Below, piece after piece: positions 27,114 through 34,033 of a stretch of DNA of 34,033 nt. The notes beneath the pieces are model-generated. The model was not told the origin of the DNA and made no database searches. It was given only the letters and a program-made list of their open reading frames with translations. Origin of the DNA: Butyrivibrio sp. (GTDB lineage Bacteria > Bacillota > Clostridia > Lachnospirales > Lachnospiraceae); the NCBI GenBank assembly GCA_015056565.1, contig SVGB01000026.1, positions 1-34,033 of the forward strand, read 5' to 3'. The translations under genes were made by a program, and so were the position numbers. The stretch's first letter is position 1. Each line of letters starts with the position of its first letter.

Positions 27114-28718
27114 ATGAGAGAAAAAAAGACTGATCTGATAATAATAGTATGTGTGTTGGAAATCGTTGCTATAGGGGTACTATTTGTACCAAAGGCATTT
27201 CCTTTTCTTATTTTGCCGGATGAGTTTGGTTACTGGTACAATGCGGCAAAGATTCTGGAGCTTCCCTGGAGAAGCGTGGCGTCTCTTGGAAGCTACTATT
27301 CCTATGGCTATAGTGCTGCTTTGCTGCCGCTTTTGGCGCTTCCTGTAAGCGGTCTTTTTGCATATCGAATTGCGCTTATGATCAATCTCGCATTTATGAT
27401 CATTGCTGCATTTATACTTAGACACGATATAGGAAAAGAGTCAGTACTTATCCTTTTGTTTCCACCACTTGTGATCTACAGTCTGTCTACTATGTGTGAG
27501 GCATTTGTTTTTCTTTTACTGGTGCTTACTTTACATGGTCTGAAAAAGTTTTTGGATGATATGAGCTTTTTTACGGGAGCTGTGTTTTTGCTTCCAGCAT
27601 TCCTTCTATACATAACTCATAACAGATGTCTTCCGGTTTTTATCCTGGCTATCCTTTTTGCTGCTGAAAAGTTATCTGACAAAAAGAGGCTTGCAACTGG
27701 GATTTTTCTTGCTCTTTTGTTTTCTATACTTTTTGTCTGTAGTTTCTTTGCAAAAAATTATTTCACATCAGATATAACAATGACTGAAATCTACTCGTCC
27801 ACAGGCTTTATGGCCATGATCCCAAGGATTGGAAATCTCTTTAGTCTTGAAGGCGCCGTAAGATTTATAGTTTCCTTTGCTGGAAATGTCTTTTACATAG
27901 TGGTATCGACACTGGGAATAGGAATCCTTGGCGTTAAAAGGCTTATCAGATTAAATCGGGAAAAAGATGATCTTAGTTATTTTTTTCTACTGTCAATATC
28001 CCTTGAAATGCTCATTTCTTCGCTGTTTCTTTTTAGCGCAGATTCTTTTACATCAGTGCTGTATGGCAGATATATTGATCCGTTCTGCGGGCTGTTATTG
28101 GTGCTGGGGGCAAAAGAGCTGACGGAAGAAGCAGGCAATTTGAAGTGGAGTCTGTACGGGCTCTTGGCAGCGCTGATTGGTCTTGTGCTTGTGATCCTGA
28201 GAGGACAGGGGTATTTAGATCATGATGGAATACTTAGTATTGGTGCTGAGTATCTTTCCTTTGCACTTAAAAATGTAAGTGTTTTACTGGCTGCAGAACT
28301 GGTGCTTTCTTTGGCTGTTGTTATCTTGCTTTTGTGGATCCAAAAACGATCTGGAATGGAAAAGAGCTTTTGGGCGCTGGCAGTTATTTTGCTTCTGTTT
28401 ACTTTTACCACTTTGGGTACGACCTGGAGTGGTGCAATTTCTTTTGTTAGAAGCGAGTCTGATGCGGCTGGGATAATTGCAAACAATAAGGATGCTGAGG
28501 TATATTATATAAACGAAGATGGCTCTGAAGTGGTGCAGATACTGCAGTTTTACTTGAAAAACAGAGAGGTTTTCGTAATTGACAAGGAAGAGATTTCTCT
28601 TTTGCCAAAGGATTCAATAGTTGTCACCATGATCAGCAGTAACCTTGCAGAGACTCTTTCTGATGAATATGAACCTGTGTGTACCACGAATTGCTTTAAA
28701 GTATGGGTTCCCAAATAG
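27114..28718 (+). CDS. Multi-pass membrane protein, GT-C glycosyltransferase-like
   Basis: A 534-aa integral membrane protein with about a dozen hydrophobic helices. After TM1 (about 8-27) comes an extracellular ILPDEFGYWYNAAKI, with an Asp-Glu pair in the first loop as in GT-C enzymes (PMT/ArnT/GT39 type) that use polyprenyl-phosphate sugars. The C-terminal about 80 residues form a soluble extracellular domain. The start is uncertain. ATG 27096 abuts the upstream terminator and ATG 27114 gives a good N-in anchor (MREKKTDLIII), but neither has a ribosome site. The next gene begins 10 nt after the stop. The donor and acceptor sugars are unknown, and the GT-C assignment rests on topology and the loop motif. 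Confidence 0.72.
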   Translation: MREKKTDLIIIVCVLEIVAIGVLFVPKAFPFLILPDEFGYWYNAAKILELPWRSVASLGSYYSYGYSAALLPLLALPVSGLFAYRIALMINLAFMIIAAFILRHDIGKESVLILLFPPLVIYSLSTMCEAFVFLLLVLTLHGLKKFLDDMSFFTGAVFLLPAFLLYITHNRCLPVFILAILFAAEKLSDKKRLATGIFLALLFSILFVCSFFAKNYFTSDITMTEIYSSTGFMAMIPRIGNLFSLEGAVRFIVSFAGNVFYIVVSTLGIGILGVKRLIRLNREKDDLSYFFLLSISLEMLISSLFLFSADSFTSVLYGRYIDPFCGLLLVLGAKELTEEAGNLKWSLYGLLAALIGLVLVILRGQGYLDHDGILSIGAEYLSFALKNVSVLLAAELVLSLAVVILLLWIQKRSGMEKSFWALAVILLLFTFTTLGTTWSGAISFVRSESDAAGIIANNKDAEVYYINEDGSEVVQILQFYLKNREVFVIDKEEISLLPKDSIVVTMISSNLAETLSDEYEPVCTTNCFKVWVPK

Positions 28719-28727
28719 GATGTATGG

Positions 28728-30155
28728 ATGATCGGCGAAAACGTGACAGACTCCCGCAGCGAGCAGCTTAGGCAAATGGGAGTACAGGTCCTTGACGCTG
28801 CAAGGACTGAACTTTATATGGACATGAGATTCATGGGGGCGGCGCTTTCTGCTCTCTCCTATGAGATGGATCTTTCTACCACCAGGGTTGGCACGGATGC
28901 AGTGAGCATTCGCTTCAACCCTTCGTATATTCTGCGGCTTTTTGTGGAGGAGCCCGGGAAGCTCAACAGGACCTATGTACACATGTTGCTGCACTGTATC
29001 TTCAGGCATATGTATACCTCTGAGAGGTACGAAGATACACGGCTCTTTGACCTGTGTGCGGACATTGTGGTGGAGTCCATTCTTGATGATATGGACTATC
29101 AGTGCATCTACCGGGTCAGCAGCGACTTTCGAGACCGCTGGTATGCGCTTTTGACAAAAGAGCTAAAGGTCCTTACAGTTGAAAAACTCTACCGTTTCTT
29201 TTCTGATGAGGCAAATATGCCAGATGAGAGGGAATATGAAAAGCTTGAGCGGGAGTTCTTTTTGGATGACCATGGATTCTGGCTTAGGATGGAAGATAAG
29301 CCAGGGGATGACGACCAAAAGGATGACAAGGGCAGGCCCGATCTTCCGGATGATATGGAGACTCCAAACGGGCCAGATGGCGATGGCAAGAAGACTGAGA
29401 AATACATAAATCCCCGCCGCCTTCAGAAAATAAAAAACAGGCAGAAAGACTGGGACAAAGAGGCAAAGCGCCTTGAGACTGAGATAGAGACCATTGGAAA
29501 AAACCAAAGCGACAAGATAGGAAAGCTCTCCTGGATCCTGAAGTTTGATAATACAAACAGGCGCTCCTATAAAGAGTTCCTTGAAAGATTCAAGGAGCTA
29601 AGAGAAGAAGGCGGGATCGATCTTGACTCTTTTGACTACGGAATGTACGCTTTCGGTCTTGAAACTTATGGTGATATGCCCCTGATTGAGGAAAATGAAT
29701 TTAGGGAAGTTAAGAAGGTGGCGGAGCTTGTCATAGCCATAGATACTTCCGCTTCCTGTCAGGATGAGATGGTGCAGAAGTTTCTTAACGAGACGGGATC
29801 GATGCTGCTTGCGTCCGAGAACTTTTTTCAGAAGATAAACATTGTGGTGATCCAGTGCGATGATCAGGTCCAGAAGGTGGATGTTATTACATCTGCAAAG
29901 GACATGGAAAAGTATTCGGAGGGCATCCACGTGGAAGGTGGCTACGGCACGGATTTTAGGCCGGTGTTTGAAAAGGTAGATGAACTTAGGCGCGTTGGCA
30001 TGTTTGAAAACTTAAAGGGCCTTATCTATTTTACAGACGGATACGGAACATTTCCTGAAAAACCCACGGACTATGACACAGCCTTTGTTTTTATAGAGGA
30101 TTCGGATTACGAGGATGAGAAGGTGCCAGACTGGGCACTTAAGCTATACATGTAG
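28728..30155 (+). CDS. DUF2201 protein: metallopeptidase-like N-domain plus VWA-like C-domain
   Basis: A 475-aa protein. The N-terminal domain (about 10-150) resembles the DUF2201 putative metallopeptidase domain, but the HExxH site reads HMLLH at 85-89 (with H94), lacking the catalytic Glu, so peptidase activity is doubtful. A charged linker (about 180-285) rich in Asp, Lys and Pro follows. The C-terminal VWA-like domain (about 334-475) has a metal-site signature D339-T-S341-A-S343, T408-D409 and D437. The reading frame ends just ahead of a MoxR-type ATPase gene (13 nt). VWA and MoxR partners commonly act together as chaperone-like complexes that insert metals or remodel proteins. The ribosome site is weak. 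The target is unknown. Confidence 0.88.
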   Translation: MIGENVTDSRSEQLRQMGVQVLDAARTELYMDMRFMGAALSALSYEMDLSTTRVGTDAVSIRFNPSYILRLFVEEPGKLNRTYVHMLLHCIFRHMYTSERYEDTRLFDLCADIVVESILDDMDYQCIYRVSSDFRDRWYALLTKELKVLTVEKLYRFFSDEANMPDEREYEKLEREFFLDDHGFWLRMEDKPGDDDQKDDKGRPDLPDDMETPNGPDGDGKKTEKYINPRRLQKIKNRQKDWDKEAKRLETEIETIGKNQSDKIGKLSWILKFDNTNRRSYKEFLERFKELREEGGIDLDSFDYGMYAFGLETYGDMPLIEENEFREVKKVAELVIAIDTSASCQDEMVQKFLNETGSMLLASENFFQKINIVVIQCDDQVQKVDVITSAKDMEKYSEGIHVEGGYGTDFRPVFEKVDELRRVGMFENLKGLIYFTDGYGTFPEKPTDYDTAFVFIEDSDYEDEKVPDWALKLYM

Positions 30156-30168
30156 GATTGGAGATAAC

Positions 30169-31716
30169 ATGAACATTGATCAGGCAAAAGAGGAAGTTAA
30201 AAACGCAGTAAGGGCCTACCTTTCAAAGGATGAAGCCGGCCAGTACGAGATCCCCGTGGAGAGGCAAAGGCCCATTTTACTCATGGGACCTCCCGGAATT
30301 GGCAAGACTGCCATCATGGAGCAGATCGCTCACGACCTTGGGATCAACCTGGTGGCATACACCATAACCCATCACACAAGACAGAGCGCCATAGGCCTTC
30401 CCAAGATATCAACAAGGACTTTTGGGGGAAAAGAGTATTCGGTCACCGAGTACACCATGAGTGAGATCGTGGCTTCTGTCTATGAGCAGATAGAAAAATC
30501 CGGAATAAAGGAAGGGATTCTTTTCCTTGATGAGATAAACTGTGTGTCTGAGACGCTGGCCCCAACTATGCTTCAGTTTCTACAGTACAAGACCTTTGGA
30601 AGTCACAAGATCCCGGATGGCTTCATAATCGTAACGGCTGGAAACCCTGCAAGGTTCAATAAGTCTGTAAGGGATTTTGACATTGTTACTCTGGACAGAG
30701 TAAGGCAGATCAATATTGAAGAGGACTTTGATGCCTGGAAGGGCTATGCTTACAAGGCTTCTATCCACGGCGCCATACTTGCATATCTTGAGATCAAGAA
30801 GGACAACTTCTACAGCATAAAGACTGATGTTGACGGCAGAAGCTTTGTGACAGCAAGAGGCTGGGAAGATCTTTCAAGAGTCATGAAGGTCCATGAGAAG
30901 CTGGGGATTGCAATAGATGAAAACCTGTGCTCACAGTACCTTCAGAATACTGATATCGCCAGAGATTTTGCAACTTACTATGAGCTGTATCTTAGATATA
31001 ACCAGGTGTACAGGATACCTGATATCTTAGAAGGAAGATTTCCTGAGGATAAAGAGAGTCTTAGGAAAGGCTCTTTTGACGAAAAGCTCAGTGTAATTGG
31101 CCTGCTTACTGACGCTCTCATGGGAGAGTTCAGGGACTACGGAAGGCAGCAGGCGGTTCAGAAAACCCTCTTTGAAACCATCAGGAGCGTTGCAGCAGAA
31201 GGCGCTTCAAAAGCTGCTGAAGGTGGTCAGATAAGTGCTTCCAGGGAACTTGCTGCAAGGCAGGCGGCACTTGTTGAGGAAGTTAAGAACAAGAAGGAAG
31301 CTGGCATGATCGACAGGGACAGCGAAAAGAATATGCTCCTTGCGGCAGATGCCATGGGTGAGTGCGTAAAAGTGCTGACAGATGGCAGCCTGAGTGCAGC
31401 GTCATGGGAAGAGCAGATGGCAGAAGCCAAGAAGTGGTTTACGCAGCGTGAGGACAACAGGCAGGAAGCTATCAGGAAAGCAGGGGAGCACCTGTCAAAC
31501 AGCTTTGCGTTCTTTGAGGAAGTGTTTGGCGATAGCGAATCTCTTTCAGGAAGCCAGGAGATGGTCATCTTTTTAACAGAGCTTTCAAGCGCTTACCATA
31601 GCCTTAAGTTCGTAAGAGAAACAGGAAATGAAGCCTATTACAAATACAACAAGCTCCTTCTTTTATCCGACAGGAAGCAGGAACTTAAGGAAATGGCACA
31701 GAAATTGGTGTTTTGA
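30169..31716 (+). CDS. MoxR-type AAA+ ATPase
   Basis: A 515-aa protein. The start at 30169 follows GGATTGGAG; a longer frame to 30115 overlaps the VWA gene and is rejected. The AAA+ core (about 33-300) shows Walker A GPPGIGKT at 40-47, Walker B GILFLDE at 116-122, a sensor 1 region TAGNP at 156-160 and an arginine-bearing LDRVRQ at 175-180. The C-terminal extension (about 330-515) is helical and charged and longer than in minimal MoxR proteins (about 330 aa). With the upstream VWA protein it forms the typical MoxR/VWA pair, where ATP hydrolysis remodels or activates a client. The client is not evident. The gene is followed by a strong terminator. Confidence 0.92.
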   Translation: MNIDQAKEEVKNAVRAYLSKDEAGQYEIPVERQRPILLMGPPGIGKTAIMEQIAHDLGINLVAYTITHHTRQSAIGLPKISTRTFGGKEYSVTEYTMSEIVASVYEQIEKSGIKEGILFLDEINCVSETLAPTMLQFLQYKTFGSHKIPDGFIIVTAGNPARFNKSVRDFDIVTLDRVRQINIEEDFDAWKGYAYKASIHGAILAYLEIKKDNFYSIKTDVDGRSFVTARGWEDLSRVMKVHEKLGIAIDENLCSQYLQNTDIARDFATYYELYLRYNQVYRIPDILEGRFPEDKESLRKGSFDEKLSVIGLLTDALMGEFRDYGRQQAVQKTLFETIRSVAAEGASKAAEGGQISASRELAARQAALVEEVKNKKEAGMIDRDSEKNMLLAADAMGECVKVLTDGSLSAASWEEQMAEAKKWFTQREDNRQEAIRKAGEHLSNSFAFFEEVFGDSESLSGSQEMVIFLTELSSAYHSLKFVRETGNEAYYKYNKLLLLSDRKQELKEMAQKLVF

Positions 31717-31737
31717 TAATGATTTTGACTATGGAGA

Positions 31738-31773
31738 GAGCCAGTGAAGAATAAACTTCATTGGCTCTTTTAT
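31738..31773 (+). terminator. Rho-independent terminator after the MoxR gene
   Basis: A 12-bp stem GAGCCAGTGAAG/CTTCATTGGCTC with one G-T pair, a 6-nt loop AATAAA and a TTTTATT tail, 21 nt after the stop. Confidence 0.93.
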
Positions 31774-31878
31774 TAATTTATATCAAGAAAAGTGATTAAA
31801 TTCACCATGATGTATTTGTTCAAAATTGTGGTATGATAATAACCATCAATAAAAATGATGAAAATTATCTTGCGATTG

Positions 31879-31927
31879 TATTAATTATCAACTTAACCGC
31901 ATCGAAAATATGTCTGTATAATTAATA
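31879..31927 (+). promoter_or_regulatory. leuA promoter with flanking inverted repeat
   Basis: TTAACC at 31893-31898 and a perfect TATAAT at 31917-31922 with an 18-nt spacer. A 10-bp perfect inverted repeat, TATTAATTAT at 31879-31888 and ATAATTAATA at 31918-31927, brackets the promoter and covers the -10 box. The implied leader is only about 30 nt, too short for a T-box or leucine leader peptide, so control at initiation is likely. Confidence 0.55.
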
Positions 31928-31959
31928 ATGATCAAGAAAAACAGAATCGAGGAGCAAAT

Positions 31960-33954
31960 ATGAAAAACGTAGAGAAATACCAGAGACAGTACTTTATGCC
32001 ACCAAAGCCTTCTTACGACTGGGTCAAGAAGGACTACATTGATCACCCGCCAATCTGGTGCAGCGTTGATCTAAGAGATGGCAATCAGGCCCTTATTGAG
32101 CCCATGAGTCTTGATGAAAAGCTGGAATTCTTTACAATGCTCGTTAAGCTTGGCTTTAAAGAGATCGAGATCGGTTTCCCTGCAGCTTCAGAGACTGAGT
32201 TTGAGTTTGCAAGAACCCTTATCGAGAAGAACATGATCCCAGACGATGTTACTGTTCAGGTTCTGACTCAGGCAAGAGAGCATATTATCAAAAGAACTTT
32301 CGAAGCCGTAAAGGGCGCTCCAAAGGCTATCATTCACCTTTATAACTCCACATCTGTAGCACAGCGTGAGCAGGTGTTTAAAAAGAGCAAGGAAGAAGTT
32401 ATGAAGATTGCTGTTGATGGAGCAAAGCTTCTTGATAAGCTTGCAAAAGAAACAAATGGCAATTTCTCTTTTGAATATTCACCAGAGAGCTTCCCTGGAA
32501 CAGAGGTAGACTATGCGGTTGATGTCTGCAACGCAGTTCTCGATGTATGGAAGCCAACCAAGAAAAACAAGGTAGTGATCAACATCCCTACAACTGTTGA
32601 GATCGCTATGCCTCATGTGTTTGCAACTCAGGTTGAGTACATCAGCAAGAACCTTAAGTACAGGGATGCAGTCACTCTTTCTCTCCATCCTCACAACGAC
32701 AGAGGATCAGGTGTCAGTGATGCTGAGCTTGGATGCCTGGCAGGAGCTGACAGGATTGAAGGAACTCTTTTCGGAAACGGAGAGAGGACAGGTAACGTTG
32801 ATATTGTTACCCTTGCTCTCAACATGTATTCCCACGGCATTGATCCGGGACTTGATTTCAGCCACATCACAGAGATTGCTGAAACCTATGAGCGTCTTAC
32901 AAGAATGCGCATCTATGAAAGACAGCCCTACGCTGGACAGCTGGTGTTTACTGCATTTTCCGGATCCCACCAGGATGCTATCTCAAAGGGATTCTCCTGG
33001 CACGAGCAGAAAAAGGACGGCGGTATCTGGTCAGTTCCTTATCTGCCAATCGACCCCAAGGATCTTGGAAGAGAGTACGACGGAGATGTTATCAGGATCA
33101 ACTCCCAGTCCGGTAAGGGCGGCGTAAGCTACATCCTTAAGACCAACTATGGCATGATGGTTCCAAAAGAGATGCAGGCAGATATCAGCTATACCATCAA
33201 GGATATCTCAGACAGAGAGCATGCTGAGCTTTCACCTGCAAGGATCTATCAGATATTCGAAGATAAGTACGTTCACAACGACAACGTATTCCGCATTCCT
33301 GATGTACACTTCAAGCAGATCGACGGAATCCTTGCGGAGGTTACGGTAAGTCACGGGGATAAAGAGCACGTGGTTGAGGCAAACGGTAACGGACGTCTGG
33401 ATGCTGTAAGTAACGCCATCAAGCAGTACTTCAATATCAGCTACGAGCTTTCAACCTACGAGGAGCACGCTCTTTCAAGAGGTTCATCCTCCAAGGCATG
33501 CTCATACGTCGGTATCACCTACAATGGCCAGAAGTTCTGGGGCGTTGGAATTGACGAAGATATCATCAAATCTTCCATCAATGCTCTTGTAATTGCTGTA
33601 AACCAGATCGACACTGTAAGGAACATCAAGAACAACAAGGACGAGAGGATCAACTCTATCATCAACTACATTCAGGAAAACTACCTTACCGTAACCCTGG
33701 ATGACCTCTCAAGCCAGTTCTACCTTTCAAAGCCATACCTGTCCAAGTACATCAAGGAAAAGTCAGGAATGACCTTCGGAGAAAACGTCAAGAGAATAAG
33801 GCTCAACAAGGCCAGCACCCTCCTTCGAAACGGCAACATGAAGGTTGAGAAGGTCGCTGAGGCAGCAGGCTATCAGAACGTTGAGCACTTCAACAGACTC
33901 TTTAAAAAGAAGTACGGCATGACTCCGGTTCAGTACCGCAGCAGCACCAGATAA
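31960..33954 (+). CDS. leuA: 2-Isopropylmalate synthase fused to an AraC-type DNA-binding domain
   Basis: A 664-aa protein. Residues about 1-555 are a complete type-2 isopropylmalate synthase, which condenses acetyl-CoA with 2-oxoisovalerate in the first committed step of leucine synthesis. Metal and catalytic motifs are LRDGNQ at 38-43, HPH at 243-245 and FGNGERTGN at 271-279. The LeuA allosteric dimer domain spans about 435-550. Residues about 560-660 are an intact AraC/XylS double helix-turn-helix: first helix pair LDDLSSQFYLSKPYLSKYIKE, then VEKVAEAAGYQNVEHFNRLF and KKKYGMTPVQYR. The frame is open throughout with no start codon plus ribosome site at the junction. The start has GAGGAG 7 nt upstream. 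A normal LeuA ends near residue 555, so about 105 residues are extra. It may sense leucine and regulate its own promoter; this is inferred. Confidence 0.95.
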   Translation: MKNVEKYQRQYFMPPKPSYDWVKKDYIDHPPIWCSVDLRDGNQALIEPMSLDEKLEFFTMLVKLGFKEIEIGFPAASETEFEFARTLIEKNMIPDDVTVQVLTQAREHIIKRTFEAVKGAPKAIIHLYNSTSVAQREQVFKKSKEEVMKIAVDGAKLLDKLAKETNGNFSFEYSPESFPGTEVDYAVDVCNAVLDVWKPTKKNKVVINIPTTVEIAMPHVFATQVEYISKNLKYRDAVTLSLHPHNDRGSGVSDAELGCLAGADRIEGTLFGNGERTGNVDIVTLALNMYSHGIDPGLDFSHITEIAETYERLTRMRIYERQPYAGQLVFTAFSGSHQDAISKGFSWHEQKKDGGIWSVPYLPIDPKDLGREYDGDVIRINSQSGKGGVSYILKTNYGMMVPKEMQADISYTIKDISDREHAELSPARIYQIFEDKYVHNDNVFRIPDVHFKQIDGILAEVTVSHGDKEHVVEANGNGRLDAVSNAIKQYFNISYELSTYEEHALSRGSSSKACSYVGITYNGQKFWGVGIDEDIIKSSINALVIAVNQIDTVRNIKNNKDERINSIINYIQENYLTVTLDDLSSQFYLSKPYLSKYIKEKSGMTFGENVKRIRLNKASTLLRNGNMKVEKVAEAAGYQNVEHFNRLFKKKYGMTPVQYRSSTR

Positions 33955-33961
33955 AAAATAA

Positions 33962-34033
33962 GACAAGACACGGGGACGGTTCTACTGTCTCATTGCGCGC
34001 AATGAGACAGTAGAACCGTCCCCGTGTCTTGTC
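33962..34033. repeat. REP-like 72-bp perfect palindrome
   Basis: Two perfect 36-bp arms with no spacer and GCGCGC at the centre. Core units lie at 33967-33983 and, inverted, at 34012-34028. It begins 7 nt after the leuA stop and ends exactly at the window end. As RNA it would form a long hairpin that could terminate or protect the leuA transcript. The inner arm (TACTGTCTCATT) differs from that of the copy at 1-72, while the core and length are the same. Confidence 0.92.

Noticed and set aside
31774..31959. T-box riboswitch or leucine leader peptide ahead of leuA
   Set aside because: No T-box consensus (AGGGTGGNACCGCG) and no antiterminator were seen, and the inferred transcript leader is only about 30 nt.
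33600..33700. LeuA-AraC joint as a sequencing frameshift between two genes
   Set aside because: A frame error would normally leave a stop or a start with ribosome site near the joint; neither is visible and both domains are complete in one frame. Only raw reads can fully exclude it.
1..34033. CRISPR array, tRNA, rRNA or prophage genes
   Set aside because: No regularly spaced direct repeats, no cloverleaf or rRNA-like segments and no phage structural or integrase genes were seen.

Overview
The window looks like chromosomal DNA of an anaerobic rumen- or gut-type Lachnospiraceae bacterium, in the Butyrivibrio/Pseudobutyrivibrio direction. This is inferred from moderate-to-low GC, strong AGGAGG ribosome sites, ferredoxin-linked 2-oxoacid metabolism, a BspA-like leucine-rich-repeat protein and many Lys/Glu-rich reading frames. 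No ribosomal or tRNA gene is present to fix the taxonomy. Both window edges fall exactly in 72-bp perfect palindromes of one repeat family, so the window may be a contig that ends in repeats.

Region 1 (1-14220, plus strand) is the unusual part. It holds two consecutive pairs, each a small GNAT-fold protein followed immediately by a very large cytoplasmic-looking protein of unknown function: 293 aa + 2922 aa, then 273 aa + 1120 aa. Repeats built on GACACGGGGACGGTTCT lie before, between and after the pairs. The 2922-aa protein carries three diverged copies of a module of about 200 residues, followed by a C-terminal part with hydrophobic, Gly/Ala/Ser-rich helices. The pairing recalls acyltransferase/toxin pairs such as HlyC/HlyA, but this is only an analogy.

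Region 2 (14230-20222, minus strand) is a probable five-gene operon: acyl-CoA synthetase, iorA, iorB, phenylacetate-CoA ligase, ACT-domain protein. It interconverts aryl acids, arylacetyl-CoA and arylpyruvates and probably serves aromatic amino-acid synthesis from arylacetates or aromatic amino-acid fermentation. A promoter is visible upstream. Between iorA and iorB lie two tandem 31-nt hairpins whose stems covary and whose loops are nearly identical.

Region 3 (20375-31716) is mixed: a dCache chemoreceptor, a DUF362 iron-sulfur protein (minus strand), a BspA-type LRR protein, a neurotransmitter:sodium-symporter-family transporter, a small exported protein, a GT-C-like multi-pass membrane protein, and a DUF2201/VWA protein followed by a MoxR-type AAA+ ATPase.

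Region 4 (31738-34033) has a clear terminator, a promoter and a 2-isopropylmalate synthase with a complete AraC-type DNA-binding domain fused to its C-terminus, followed by the last palindrome. The strongest candidates for something new are the GNAT/giant-protein pairs, the LeuA-AraC fusion and the covarying hairpins.
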